DNA from: Sediminibacterium ginsengisoli
GTDB lineage: Bacteria; Bacteroidota; Bacteroidia; Chitinophagales; Chitinophagaceae
Assembly (NCBI GenBank): GCA_945865545.1
Contig: CAMBEQ010000018.1
Span: 1-48,668, forward strand
DNA length: 48,668 bases
Direction of reading: 5' to 3'
The position numbers and the translations under genes were made by a program. Shown one piece after another: positions 8,018 through 19,232 of the stretch. Within the stretch, counting starts at the first letter, position 1, and each line of letters opens with the position of its first letter. The notes beneath the pieces were generated by a model. That model ran no database searches. It was not told the DNA's origin and worked only from the letters and a program-made list of their open reading frames with translations.

Positions 8018-9664
8018 ATGATGAAACTAAAATTTGCTATCCTTACTTCTTTATGTATGCTGTTATTTTTATTCAGCAATAACAATGTTTTAATTGCTCA
8101 AAAAAATAGCAATCATTACAAATCTTTAGTTGAACTATTTACACAATGGCGCAGTTTTGAACAGCCTCCTTTATTAAATGGAGCTCCAGATTATACAGTG
8201 GCTAGCTTTAATCGCCGTCAACCTGTTTTCTTACAACTTAAAAAAAAATTATTAGCTATTGATACAGTTGGTTGGTCAATTAAAGAAAAAGTAGATTGGC
8301 GTATTATTTGGGCAGAAATGAATGGGTATGACTTTAACGTTCGTATTCTAAAACCTTGGCAAAGAGATCCTGCTTTTTATAAATCTATATATACTGAAAG
8401 GTCTGATGTACCTGCTCATGAAGGGCCTACCCATCATATGGTTACAGATGTTTGGAAATATAATTTTCCTTTAACGGCAACCAATAGAAAAGCATTCATG
8501 AGTAGTTTAAATGGAATAGCAGCTTTAAATAATCAAGCCAAAATAAATTTAACGGGAAATGCTAAAGAATTATGGATAGCAGGTATAAGAGACATTCGAA
8601 CACAAAGCGATGATCTTGCTGAAATTATGACCAAGCCTGGTTGCGCAGCTGATACAGAATTAACACAATTATTAAAAGAAAGTATCTCTTCCACCAACGA
8701 TTTAGTAGAATGGCTAGAAAAACAAAGTGTTAAAAAAACTGGCGCTTCTGGTATTGGAAAAGAAAATTACAATTGGTATCAAAAAAATGTTCATTTGGTT
8801 CCTTTAACCTGGGACGATCAGGTATTATTGTTAAAACGTGAATTAACTCGTTCTTGGGCTGCATTAAAAATGGAAGAGCATAGAAATCGTAAATTACCCT
8901 TATTAGAATTGGCTAATACACCAGAAGCAAATAATATTTTAGCCGAAAAATCATTTAAAAGTTTAATCCAATTTTTAAATACACAGGAGGTACTTACCAT
9001 TAAACCCTATTTTGATTCTGCTATTCGCGCTCATAAGCTAGGATTTTACCCTACGGAAAAACGTAACTTTTTTCAAATTACTGCAGCTTATGATCCAAGA
9101 CCTCTTTATTCACATTTTTATCATTGGTTTGAATTAGCAAGAATGGATATAGAGCACAATCAAAATGAAATTAGACGCGCTCCTTTATTGTATAATTTAT
9201 TTGATACTAGAAATGAAGGATTAGCTACCACTGTTGAAGAAACCTTTATGCAGGCTGGTTTATATGATGATAATCCAAGGGTGAAAGAAATTGTTTACAT
9301 AATGTTGGCTCAAAGAGCTGCCCGTGGACTTGGTTCTTTGTATGCACATGCCAATATGCTTACTATGGAAGAAGCAGGTAAAATACATTCAAATTATACC
9401 CCAAGGGGATGGATGAAAACTGAAAAGAAATTACTTCTATTTGAACAACACTTATTTATGAGGCAACCAGGTTATGGATCCAGTTATATAGTTGGTAAAT
9501 ATTTATTAGAAAATGCAATAGCCGAAGTAGCAAAAAGAAATGAATTACTCAACAAAGCTTTTTCCATAAAAGATTTTTTAGATGAATTAAATGAAATAGG
9601 GTGCATTCCTGCTTCCTTAAGTGCATGGGAAATTTCAGGCATTGATATTTGGAACGAAAAATAA
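8018..9664 (+). CDS. DUF885-like exported protein
   Basis: This 548-residue protein begins with a signal peptide (to about residue 27, VLIAQ). The rest is predominantly helical. The C-terminal part resembles DUF885 proteins: KPYFDSAIRAHKLGFY, ETFMQAGLYDDNPRVKEIVYIMLAQRAARGLGSLYAHANMLTMEEA, and the closing GCIPASLSAWEISGID, where DUF885 proteins typically end with a similar helix. The HExxH-type motif that many DUF885 members carry is not visible; the equivalent place reads VEETFMQAG. It may therefore be a divergent or non-peptidase member. It starts divergently from the sulfur operon and converges on the next gene 11 bp away. Confidence 0.6.
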   Translation: MMKLKFAILTSLCMLLFLFSNNNVLIAQKNSNHYKSLVELFTQWRSFEQPPLLNGAPDYTVASFNRRQPVFLQLKKKLLAIDTVGWSIKEKVDWRIIWAEMNGYDFNVRILKPWQRDPAFYKSIYTERSDVPAHEGPTHHMVTDVWKYNFPLTATNRKAFMSSLNGIAALNNQAKINLTGNAKELWIAGIRDIRTQSDDLAEIMTKPGCAADTELTQLLKESISSTNDLVEWLEKQSVKKTGASGIGKENYNWYQKNVHLVPLTWDDQVLLLKRELTRSWAALKMEEHRNRKLPLLELANTPEANNILAEKSFKSLIQFLNTQEVLTIKPYFDSAIRAHKLGFYPTEKRNFFQITAAYDPRPLYSHFYHWFELARMDIEHNQNEIRRAPLLYNLFDTRNEGLATTVEETFMQAGLYDDNPRVKEIVYIMLAQRAARGLGSLYAHANMLTMEEAGKIHSNYTPRGWMKTEKKLLLFEQHLFMRQPGYGSSYIVGKYLLENAIAEVAKRNELLNKAFSIKDFLDELNEIGCIPASLSAWEISGIDIWNEK

Positions 9665-9675
9665 TAATTAAGCAG

Positions 9676-10989
9676 CTATAGGGTTGTTGTTATTTCATCA
9701 AACACAATACCTTCTTCTGCTAAACTTTTTAGAATGAGTGTGTAAATAGAAGGGTGTGTAGGGATATGTAAGCCAGTTAAAGGTATTAATCCTTTTAAAT
9801 AAGAACAAACGCTCATCGCTAAGGGTAAACCTACTGTGGTGGCCATGGCAGTATAATTGGCATCTTTACCTTTTTTTGCCATACTACTTTGAACTAAATA
9901 ATGTTGACCATTAAGGGTATAATTAATTTCATGCATCATCACCACTAGGTCTTTGTCTGCAGGTTCCAATTTCCATTTGTTTTCTAATATCCATTGTAAA
10001 ATACGGGCATTTGTATTTAAATGTTCGGGGATGATTGAATCGCTATTGAAACCTAAATAGTCAAATTGGGTACTAATAATGCTATTTTCAATAAATGAAT
10101 CATACAAGGAACTTAATTTATTTTTTTCTAAATGATCCTGTATCCATTCTTTAATGCTGCAGTTTTTATTGAATATAATGGGGGCCTCTTCTGTCAAGCC
10201 CAATTGAACAATGGCATTCCATCCTATAAAAAAATGAGGATGCCTTAAGGTGGTTCTTACAAAATCAGTTACCCCATGTAATGCATAAGTATCAATATAG
10301 TTTAAAGAATTCCTGTTGGGGTAATAGGAGTATATCCCATGAGGAACTACTATACTTTGGGCTTTTTCAAATAAATTGGAATAAGGCACTGTTTTATTTT
10401 TGCCATTCTCAACATAAAGGGCTCCTGCTTTTCCGGCAAGGACTATATTATTTGCATTCCAACTTATTTTGTAATGCCAAGGATTATTATCCGACTCGGG
10501 GGCTACTAATCCACCACAATGCGATTTAAAACCAGTAATCTCGCCTCCATTTGCTTTTATTTTATCAATGAGCTCCATGGCACTCATGTGGTCAATACCA
10601 GGATCTAATCCCATTTCACATAGGAATAAGAGTTCTTTAGTTTTAATTTCGGATGCTAAGGAAAGCATGTTTTCATCCACATAGGAAGCGGTAAATAGTG
10701 ATTTGGAGTAGTGTAAACAATCTTTAGCAACTAAAAAATGTAAGGTGGGGGGTAACATAGAAACCACCACAGTGGCCTTTTGAATAAGGGCTTGCCTTTC
10801 TGCAGCTGTATTGATATCAACACCTACTGCATGGCCATTAGGCGCTTGATTCCATTTTGATTCAGCTACTTTATTATCTCCATCTGCCAATACAATATAC
10901 CAGTTGTTTTCAACGGCTTTCTTTTGTAAATACTCAATTAAAACAGTGGCCGATTTACCCGCCCCAATAATTAGAATTTCTGTAGGCAT
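9676..10989 (-). CDS. Saccharopine dehydrogenase family oxidoreductase
   Basis: The 437-residue cytoplasmic protein opens with a Rossmann fold (ILIIGAGKSATVLIEYL, residues 5-21) followed by VLADGD, a dinucleotide-binding pattern. The family signature CEMGLDPGIDHMSAMELID lies near residues 130-150. The second half (GFKSHCGGLVAPESDNNPWHYKISWN and PLTGLHIPTHPSIYTLILKSLAEEGI) matches the saccharopine reductase C-terminal domain. Members act in lysine metabolism or related reductive condensations of amino and keto acids. The direction of reaction and the partner enzymes cannot be read here. The gene diverges from gyrA. Confidence 0.85.
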   Translation of the reverse strand: MPTEILIIGAGKSATVLIEYLQKKAVENNWYIVLADGDNKVAESKWNQAPNGHAVGVDINTAAERQALIQKATVVVSMLPPTLHFLVAKDCLHYSKSLFTASYVDENMLSLASEIKTKELLFLCEMGLDPGIDHMSAMELIDKIKANGGEITGFKSHCGGLVAPESDNNPWHYKISWNANNIVLAGKAGALYVENGKNKTVPYSNLFEKAQSIVVPHGIYSYYPNRNSLNYIDTYALHGVTDFVRTTLRHPHFFIGWNAIVQLGLTEEAPIIFNKNCSIKEWIQDHLEKNKLSSLYDSFIENSIISTQFDYLGFNSDSIIPEHLNTNARILQWILENKWKLEPADKDLVVMMHEINYTLNGQHYLVQSSMAKKGKDANYTAMATTVGLPLAMSVCSYLKGLIPLTGLHIPTHPSIYTLILKSLAEEGIVFDEITTTL

Positions 10990-11038
10990 TTTTGTAAGTA
11001 TAAGTCCTTAATAATCCGAGCTTTAAAGTTAGCATTTA

Positions 11039-11058
11039 TTACCCACAACTGTGGATAA
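11039..11058. promoter_or_regulatory. Pair of facing DnaA boxes upstream of gyrA
   Basis: TTACCCACA at 11039-11047 (one mismatch to TTATCCACA) and TGTGGATAA at 11050-11058 (exact box on the minus strand) face each other two bases apart. Flanking ATTTAT and ATAAAT extend the dyad. It is in the divergent gap between the saccharopine dehydrogenase-like gene and gyrA, about 120 bp before the gyrA start. Confidence 0.55.
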
Positions 11059-11108
11059 ATGAAGCTAAAAATTAGGCCTTAAAAATAGCAAAAAAGGGCT
11101 TGAAAAGG

Positions 11109-11116
11109 TATCTTCG
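11109..11116 (+). promoter_or_regulatory. Possible gyrA promoter -7 element
   Basis: TATCTTCG resembles the Bacteroidota -7 element TAnnTTTG with one change. It lies about 60 bases before the gyrA ATG. No well-spaced -33 TTG was found. Confidence 0.35.
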
Positions 11117-11175
11117 TAAATCATCATTTTGGATCTAAAAAAACACCAATTATTGATGAAAAGAAATAACAACTT

Positions 11176-13785
11176 ATGGAAGATAATATCAACGAAAATT
11201 TAGGAACAGAAGCAACTCAAGACAATGATCGTGTCATAAGAGTGAATATTGAAGAGCAAATGAAAACATCCTACATAGATTATTCTATGTCAGTGATAGT
11301 GGGTCGAGCTTTACCTGATGTACGTGATGGTTTTAAACCAGTTCATCGCAGGGTTTTGTATGCCATGAGCGAATTGGGCAACAACAGTAATAAAGCCTAT
11401 AAAAAATCGGCTCGTATTGTGGGGGAAGTGATGGGTAAATTTCACCCCCATGGTGATAGTGCAATTTATGATACATTGGTGCGTATGGCACAGGAATGGA
11501 CCATGCGTTATAAATTAGTTGATGGGCAAGGTAATTTTGGAAACCAAGATGGGGATCCACCAGCTGCAATGCGTTATACAGAAGCTAGATTGCAAAAAAT
11601 TTCGGAAGCGATGTTGGATGATTTGGAAAAAGACACCGTTGATTTCCAATTAAATTTTGATGATAGTTTAGAAGAACCTTCTGTATTACCTACACGTATT
11701 CCTCAATTATTAGTCAATGGATCTTCAGGTATTGCGGTGGGGATGGCTACCAATATGTTGCCACATAATTTGAATGAAGTAGTAGATGGTTGTATTGCTT
11801 ATATCGATAATAATGCCATTACAGTAGAAGAATTGATGCAATATGTGAAAGCACCTGATTTCCCAACTGGGGGTGTGATTTATGGAATGGAAGGGGTGAG
11901 GCAAGGTTTAATGACAGGTCGTGGTAGAGTAGTCTTACGCGGTAAATGTAATGTTGAAACCAAAGCCAATGGCCGTGAATTAATCGTAATCAATGAAATT
12001 CCTTACCAAGTTAACAGAGATAATTTAACTGATCGTATTGGTCAGTTAGTAGTAGATAAAACGATTGATGGCATTACCCACGTGAATAACGAAAGTAACA
12101 AACGCGAAGGAACTCGTATAGTAATTGAACTTCGTAAAGATGCTGTGGCACAAGTGATCATCAATCAATTATTTAAGTTTACCGAATTACAAACTAGTTA
12201 CGGTATTAATAATGTGGCTTTAAGCAAAGGCCGTCCTAAAATTTTAAACTTACGCGATTTAGTTAGTGAGTTTATTGAATTTAGAATGGAAGTGGTAATA
12301 CGTCGTGCTAAGTTTGAATTAAGAAAAGCACAAGAGCGTGCGCATATTTTAGAAGGTTATTTAATTGCCTTGGATCATTTGGATGAAGTGATTCGTTTAA
12401 TTAGAAACTCTGCCAATCCAGAAGCAGCAAAAGAAAGTTTAATGACAGCAGGTTGGGGAATCTCTGATATCCAAGCCAAAGCCATTTTGGAATTAAGGTT
12501 GCAACGTTTGACTGGTATGGAGCGCGAGAAAATTAAAGAAGAGTTTGAACATTTAATGCAAATTATTAAATCATTGAATGAATTATTAGGAAGTGAGCAT
12601 TTGCGTTTTGAATTAATTAAAACCGAATTATTAGAGGTAAAAGAAAAATTTGGCGACGAGCGTAAAACAGAAATTCAATATTTGGCAGATGAAATGAAAT
12701 TGGAAGACTTAATTGAAGAAGAAGATGTAGTAATTACCATTTCTCATTTAGGATATATTAAAAGAACAGCCGTTTCCGAATACCGTCAACAAAAAAGAGG
12801 TGGTCGTGGTGCAATGGGTACCAAAACAAGAGACGAGGATTTTGTAGAGCATTTATTTATTGCTTCTACACACGATACTATGTTGTTCTTCACAGAAAAA
12901 GGTAGATGCTTCTGGTTAAGAGTGTACGAAATACCTGAAGGGGAAAAAACAAGTAAAGGCCGTGCGGTACAGAACTTAATTCAAATTCCACCGGACGATA
13001 AAGTAAAAGCCATTATTGAAGTACGTAAATTAGATGATAAAGAATATGTACAAAATCACTTTATTATTTTATGTACTAAGCGTGGTATTATTAAAAAGAC
13101 TTGTTTAGAAGATTTCAGTCGTCCAAGAGTAAGTGGTGTTAATGCCATTACTATTAATGAAGGCGATGAATTATTAGCGGCTCGTTTAACCGATGGAAAC
13201 AATGAAGTAATGATGGCCGTGAAATCGGGTAGGGCTATTCGTTTCCCTGAGGAAAAAGTGCGTCCAACTGGTCGAGGTGCCATTGGAGTTGCCGGTATAG
13301 AAGTAGATAACGAAAATGACGAAGTGGTAGGTTTGGTTTGTGTCCATAAAGAGGACAAAGAACGAACCATATTAGTAGTAAGCCAACAAGGTTTTGGCAA
13401 AAGAACTGCTATTGAGGAATATAGAATTACCAACCGTGGTGGTAAAGGAGTTAAAACTATTAATGTTACCGAGAAGACGGGTAGCTTAGTGGGTATCATG
13501 GATGTGTTAGAAAAAGAAGATTTGATCATTACTTGTAAATCTGGGGTGACCATCAGAACTAGAATTACAGATATTCGCGAAGCGGGTCGTGCCACTCAAG
13601 GAGTAACATTAATTCGATTAGATGAGGGTGATGAAATTGCAGCTACTTCAAAAATTGAAGAGCAAGATGAATCTGGAGCAGAAATGGATGAAACCAATGG
13701 CATAGATCCTGCCTCTGCTTCTTCAACAGAGGCACCCGATGCAACAACAACAGATCCTTCACCTGAAAATCCAGTGGTTGACTAA
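11176..13785 (+). CDS. gyrA: DNA gyrase subunit A
   Basis: This is a full-length GyrA of 869 residues. GyrA with GyrB introduces negative supercoils into DNA using ATP. Visible landmarks are the N-terminal [28 protein letters not shown], the catalytic tyrosine in AMRYTEARL (Tyr134), the GyrA box QKRGGRG near residues 539-545 and the repeated beta-pinwheel blades of the C-terminal domain. The quinolone-contact positions equivalent to E. coli Ser83 and Asp87 are Ser95 and Asp99 ([11 protein letters not shown]), the wild-type state. The tail after the pinwheel is acidic and rich in Ser, Thr and Pro. A DnaA-box pair lies upstream, which hints at coupling to replication. The identification is certain. 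Confidence 0.98.
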   Translation: MEDNINENLGTEATQDNDRVIRVNIEEQMKTSYIDYSMSVIVGRALPDVRDGFKPVHRRVLYAMSELGNNSNKAYKKSARIVGEVMGKFHPHGDSAIYDTLVRMAQEWTMRYKLVDGQGNFGNQDGDPPAAMRYTEARLQKISEAMLDDLEKDTVDFQLNFDDSLEEPSVLPTRIPQLLVNGSSGIAVGMATNMLPHNLNEVVDGCIAYIDNNAITVEELMQYVKAPDFPTGGVIYGMEGVRQGLMTGRGRVVLRGKCNVETKANGRELIVINEIPYQVNRDNLTDRIGQLVVDKTIDGITHVNNESNKREGTRIVIELRKDAVAQVIINQLFKFTELQTSYGINNVALSKGRPKILNLRDLVSEFIEFRMEVVIRRAKFELRKAQERAHILEGYLIALDHLDEVIRLIRNSANPEAAKESLMTAGWGISDIQAKAILELRLQRLTGMEREKIKEEFEHLMQIIKSLNELLGSEHLRFELIKTELLEVKEKFGDERKTEIQYLADEMKLEDLIEEEDVVITISHLGYIKRTAVSEYRQQKRGGRGAMGTKTRDEDFVEHLFIASTHDTMLFFTEKGRCFWLRVYEIPEGEKTSKGRAVQNLIQIPPDDKVKAIIEVRKLDDKEYVQNHFIILCTKRGIIKKTCLEDFSRPRVSGVNAITINEGDELLAARLTDGNNEVMMAVKSGRAIRFPEEKVRPTGRGAIGVAGIEVDNENDEVVGLVCVHKEDKERTILVVSQQGFGKRTAIEEYRITNRGGKGVKTINVTEKTGSLVGIMDVLEKEDLIITCKSGVTIRTRITDIREAGRATQGVTLIRLDEGDEIAATSKIEEQDESGAEMDETNGIDPASASSTEAPDATTTDPSPENPVVD

Positions 13786-13857
13786 AATCTAAACCAGTTT
13801 TAAATCAGTTAAATAATATAACTTTAACAGCAATAATTCATAATTAAAAAGAAAAAT

Positions 13858-15231
13858 ATGAAAAAAATAATCGGGTTTTTAGCCATTTTAATTTCCTATC
13901 AAAGTGTACAAGCCCAAGAATTTGAAAAAGTAAAAAATAATATTCTAATAACTAAGTATGAAAGTGCTAAAACAGAATATGAAAAAATACTTACTAAAAA
14001 ACCAACATTAAAAAATACTGCAGAAGCATTTTATTGGAAATCACGTGTATTTAGCGGAATTAATAAAGATTCAGTCCTAGTTAAAAAATTTCCTGATGCA
14101 TATGATCAAATTAAGAGTTCTTTAGCAGAATATGTAAAAGCAGATCTCACTCTTGCCATTGCGAAAGAAAACGGACAGGATCCTTTTTTTGATGTATACA
14201 TTAAAAGTTTTAAAGATGGGGTAGGCGGATTCAATACTAAAAACTGGAAAGTGGCATCCGATAATTTTGATCAAGCTGTTATTTACAGTGATATTGTTTT
14301 TGCTAATGGATGGGCATCTTCAAAACAAAAATTTGATACCACTTCACTTATGTATGCTGGTTATTCTAATCAAAACGCGGGTAATGTGGAGGCAGCGATT
14401 TTTTATTATAAAAGGTTAATTGACAGTAAAATTAATTCACCAGAATATATAGATCTATATCGCTATTTATTAATGCAATTTACAACGAAGAAAGATAAAG
14501 CATCATTTGATACTTATTTTAAATTATCAGAAGAAGCGTATCCTAAAGAATCATGGTTTGATTATAAGTCTGAGTACATCGAAAAAAACTTGAGTATGGA
14601 GGAAAAAGTGAAGATGTATGATGAATTTGCTGCTGCTGGCAAAATGACAGAAATGGAATTGCAAATGTTTGGCGATATGTTTATGACTGGCAGAAATGCA
14701 GAAGGTATAAGTGCTGAAAGCAGTGAAAATTACATTTTAAAGGCAGCAGATGCTTATAAAAAAGCTTTTGGCATGAACAACAAAAATTATGCAGCAGCAT
14801 TTAATGTGGGCATAAGTTATTATAATCAGTATTCCACATTAGATGTAAAGTACAATGATAATATTCGTGCTTTGCAAAATTTGAATTCCAATAAACCTGC
14901 ACCTTCAAAGGATCCAAAGAAAAAAGCTGCAATGGATGCGCAGTTTAAAGCTCAAGTTGATTCAATAAAAAAGCTGAATGCTAATTTAGATTTGCCTATT
15001 AAAGAAAAAGTAGACGCAGCTATTGAATGGATTGAAAAATCCTTTGATGTAATCAAGGACAAAGAAAAGTTAGACAGATCAGAGAAAGCTGTGGCTTCTA
15101 GATCAGTAGATTTCTTAGCTAATTTGTATGGATTTAAAAGAGATAAAACAAGAGGAAAGGATCAAAAAGCCTCTGATGAATTTGACGCTAAGTATAATGT
15201 TTATGATAAATTACACGATAAATATCAGTAA
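13858..15231 (+). CDS. Exported TPR-like repeat protein of unknown function
   Basis: The 457-residue protein has a signal peptide (residues 1-20, ending QSVQAQ). It is otherwise helical and Lys/Asp-rich, with repeat-like helices resembling TPR: ITKYESAKTEYEKILTKKPTLKNTAEAFYWK, AGYSNQNAGNVEAAIFYYKRLIDSK, and AADAYKKAFGMNNKNYAAAFNVGISYYNQYS. A scaffold or binding role in the periplasm is plausible for such proteins, but nothing indicates a partner. It follows gyrA by 72 bp and ends 33 bp before a strong terminator, so it may be the end of the gyrA transcription unit. Confidence 0.75.
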   Translation: MKKIIGFLAILISYQSVQAQEFEKVKNNILITKYESAKTEYEKILTKKPTLKNTAEAFYWKSRVFSGINKDSVLVKKFPDAYDQIKSSLAEYVKADLTLAIAKENGQDPFFDVYIKSFKDGVGGFNTKNWKVASDNFDQAVIYSDIVFANGWASSKQKFDTTSLMYAGYSNQNAGNVEAAIFYYKRLIDSKINSPEYIDLYRYLLMQFTTKKDKASFDTYFKLSEEAYPKESWFDYKSEYIEKNLSMEEKVKMYDEFAAAGKMTEMELQMFGDMFMTGRNAEGISAESSENYILKAADAYKKAFGMNNKNYAAAFNVGISYYNQYSTLDVKYNDNIRALQNLNSNKPAPSKDPKKKAAMDAQFKAQVDSIKKLNANLDLPIKEKVDAAIEWIEKSFDVIKDKEKLDRSEKAVASRSVDFLANLYGFKRDKTRGKDQKASDEFDAKYNVYDKLHDKYQ

Positions 15232-15263
15232 TCTGTAGTAATACATCAAAGACCTTTAAACAC

Positions 15264-15298
15264 AAAAGATCCCGAATCATATTCGGGATCTTTTTTTT
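15264..15298 (+). terminator. Rho-independent terminator
   Basis: A 14-bp perfect stem (15264-15277 with 15281-15294; core GATCCCGAAT/ATTCGGGATC) encloses a 3-base loop and is followed by T8 at 15291-15298. It closes the gyrA/TPR unit. Confidence 0.92.
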
Positions 15299-15684
15299 AT
15301 AGCTAAGTGTATTATTATCATTTAAGTTTTGGTCACTCACATCACGGGGATTTGACTTGTTTTAATAGGAGACCTATTTACTAAACTAAGTAAACTGTAA
15401 GTTTAGAGTATTTACAAGTTCAAGACTTTGAAAGAGTAATGATTGGTCATGAATTATGTATTTAACATAATGTTAATTATAAGCATTAATATAGCATAAA
15501 ATAAGGTAAGTCCTTATAAATCAATTCTAATTGACATAGACTTGATACAGTAATATACAATATAAATAGGTGAAAGGATACCACCTCATTCATAACAATT
15601 ATAAAAATATCATCTATCTAACAAGTATTACTTCTATGTATTATTCAGGTTTAATTAGTATTTTGTAAATCTAAAAAATATTAA
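15299..15684. other. Non-coding gap before the GH109 gene
   Basis: No gene is supported in these 386 bases. Besides the promoter-like pair listed separately, there are two weak inverted repeats: CTAAACT at 15381-15387 with AGTTTAG at 15400-15406, and AGGTG at 15568-15572 with CACCT at 15582-15586. The second would fall at the very start of a leader. The stretch is A+T-rich and the rest shows no clear structure. Confidence 0.5.
15531..15559 (+). promoter_or_regulatory. Sigma70-like promoter candidate for the GH109 gene
   Basis: TTGACA at 15531-15536 is followed after exactly 17 bases by TATACA at 15554-15559. That is the classic -35/-10 layout rather than the usual Bacteroidota TTG/TAnnTTTG form. 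It would leave a leader of about 120 nt. Confidence 0.3.
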
Positions 15685-17085
<1,401 letters not shown>

Positions 17086-17092
<7 letters not shown>

Positions 17093-18102
17093 AGTTGATT
17101 GTACTTTTCTAAAAGTTGGATTTGATTCCTAGCACGCACTAAGTTTTGCCCTTCATAACTGGCGCCATAATATTGGTCGTTGTTTAAATGGTCTGTTAAA
17201 AAGCGAAGTGCTTGCATATAGATCATAAATTGACCTCCGAAAAAAAAGTGGTCCCTTTCAAAATTGGAGAGTTCTTCATGCATGAAATGTAAATACCCTT
17301 TTTGCAAAGCTGCCCACTTCAAAGGATCTACGATTACTTTATTTAAATCTTTTTCTTCTTCTGAAACAGCGCATAAACAAGTACGACACATATCGCCTAC
17401 ATCACTAATAAAATAGCCTGCCATAACGGTATCTAAATCTATTACGCAAATGGCTTTTTCTACTCCATTTATTTTATTAAAAAGCACATTGCTAATTTTG
17501 GTATCATGATGAGTTACTCTCTTAAAGGCCTCTTTATTTTCAATAAATTGATTATAGGTAGTAACGTATTTATTGTTGGATTTTAAAAATTGAATGGCTT
17601 CCTTATTGGAGTCAATTCTTTTTGCATTTCCTTTCTGAATGGCTTCTGTAAATTGATGATACCTTAAATTTAAATCATGAAATTGAGGAAGCGTGTCTTG
17701 TAATAGTTGGACATTAAAATGCTTTAGAACTTGAGTAAACTTTGCGAATTGTTTTGCTGCTTCTTCCACTTGATGTTCATTGTCCAAAACACTTAAGGCG
17801 TAGCCTTCTAGTTTATGAAAAGCTCTAAAATAGCTACTCTCCCACTCTACTAGTGTGTTGCCGTTTTGAGTAGGTATTAAATGAGTGAATAAATATTTTT
17901 GATGATGTTGCAGCAGGTAGTCAGAAACAGCATTGATGTTGGCATCAATGGCTGCTGGATTTTTGAAAACTTTGTGATTAATAGATTGTAAAATAAATTC
18001 ACCTGAATCAGTTTTAATAGAATAAGTACTATTGATTAATCCCTGATGAATGGGCTCATAACTAATTACATTCCAGCCATATAATTTGAAAATTGCTTGC
18101 AT
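17086..18102 (-). CDS. NahK-like phosphotransferase (N-acetylhexosamine kinase candidate)
   Basis: This 338-residue cytoplasmic protein belongs to the aminoglycoside-phosphotransferase/choline-kinase fold. The N-terminal lobe has GLINSTYSIK and FILQSINHKVFKNPAAIDANI, as in N-acetylhexosamine 1-kinase (NahK). The catalytic loop is HHDTKISNVLF (Asp200, Asn205), and the metal-binding segment is VIDLDTVMAGYFISDVGDMCR (Asp222, Asp224). NahK makes GlcNAc-1-P or GalNAc-1-P with ATP. Position between GH109 and glycosylasparaginase supports an N-acetylhexosamine substrate. A homoserine, choline or other sugar kinase of the same fold remains possible. Confidence 0.72.
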
Positions 18103-18174
18103 AAAATTTTTACAACTTAAAAGTACTAAAATAAGCTCATTGTTCGTATCTTGAAAATATAAAAGGAATAGTGT

Positions 18175-19212
18175 ATGAGTATGGATAGAAGAAAATTTTT
18201 AAATTTAAGCAGTTTAGGAATTACTAGTTTTACTTTAAGTGGATTTATTCCAACTATCAATAATAAAATTGAAGTGACTCCTGTAGTGGCAGCCACTTGG
18301 GATGCTGGTTTGGCTGCTAACTTGGCTGCATGGAAAATATTGGGTGTGGGTGGAAAATCCATCGATGCGGTGGAAAATGGGGTCATGATTACAGAAGAAG
18401 AAATAAATTGTTGTGTGGGCTTAAGTGGTAATCCAGATAGAGATGGTCATGTCACCTTAGATGCCTCTATTATGGACCATGAATTTAATTGTGGTAGTGT
18501 TGCCTTTTTAGAGCGAATTAAACATCCTATTTCTGTAGCACGCCGAGTGATGGAAAAAACACCACATGTAATGTTAGTAGGCGAAGGAGCACAACAATTT
18601 GCTATTGCTGAAGGATTTACATTGGAACCGGATCAATTGTCTGATGATGCTAAAAGATCCTATGAAGCTTGGTTAAAAAAATCACAGTATAAACCTGTTA
18701 TAAATATTGAACGAAAAAAGGCTTTAAGTCAGTTAGATCCATCTTTAATGGCTCCTCATAAATTAAGTAATGGAGAATGGAATCATGACACTATTGGGAT
18801 GGTGGCATTAGATCGTTTTGGTAATTTAAGTGGAAGTTGCACCACGAGTGGTGCTGGCTTTAAAATGAGGGGTCGTGTGGGAGACTCTCCTGTTATTGGA
18901 GCGGGATTATATGTGGACAATGAAGTGGGCGCCGTAGTGGCTACAGGACAAGGTGAAGATGTAATAAGAGTGGCAGGTTCTAGTGCAGTAGTGGAACAAA
19001 TGAGACAAGGCAAATCGCCTACGGAGGCATGTAAATTTGTGGTAGAGAGAATCAGACATATTAAAAAAGAAAAAGCGAAAGACATACAAATATGTTTTGT
19101 AGCAATGAATAAAAAAGGGGAAGTGGGTGCTTATGCATTACACAAAGGGTTTAATTATGCTGTTCATACCAATGATGGGAACAAATTATTTGAATCTTCT
19201 TCTTTAGATTAA
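18175..19212 (+). CDS. N4-(beta-N-acetylglucosaminyl)-L-asparaginase (glycosylasparaginase)
   Basis: The 345-residue precursor begins with a twin-Arg signal (MDRRKFLNLSS), so it is exported. The Ntn-hydrolase precursor fold is clear: VVAATWDAGLAANLAAW, GGKSIDAVENG, GLSGNPDRDG, and the autocleavage site HDTIGMVALD with Thr206 as the nucleophile freed by self-processing. Downstream are SCTTSGAGFKMRGRVGDSPVIGAGLYVDN and GQGEDVIR, typical of flavobacterial glycosylasparaginase. It splits GlcNAc-Asn, the last step in N-glycoprotein breakdown. CutC follows 20 bp downstream, so the two probably share a transcript. The identification is strong. Confidence 0.92.
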   Translation: MSMDRRKFLNLSSLGITSFTLSGFIPTINNKIEVTPVVAATWDAGLAANLAAWKILGVGGKSIDAVENGVMITEEEINCCVGLSGNPDRDGHVTLDASIMDHEFNCGSVAFLERIKHPISVARRVMEKTPHVMLVGEGAQQFAIAEGFTLEPDQLSDDAKRSYEAWLKKSQYKPVINIERKKALSQLDPSLMAPHKLSNGEWNHDTIGMVALDRFGNLSGSCTTSGAGFKMRGRVGDSPVIGAGLYVDNEVGAVVATGQGEDVIRVAGSSAVVEQMRQGKSPTEACKFVVERIRHIKKEKAKDIQICFVAMNKKGEVGAYALHKGFNYAVHTNDGNKLFESSSLD

Positions 19213-19232
19213 CATTTCATAGATTTAAACCA

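Noticed and set aside
11039..11058. Possible chromosomal origin at gyrA/recF
   Set aside because: Only one box pair was found, with no dnaA, dnaN or gyrB and no A+T-rich unwinding repeats; recF and gyrA are 16 kb apart with unrelated genes between.
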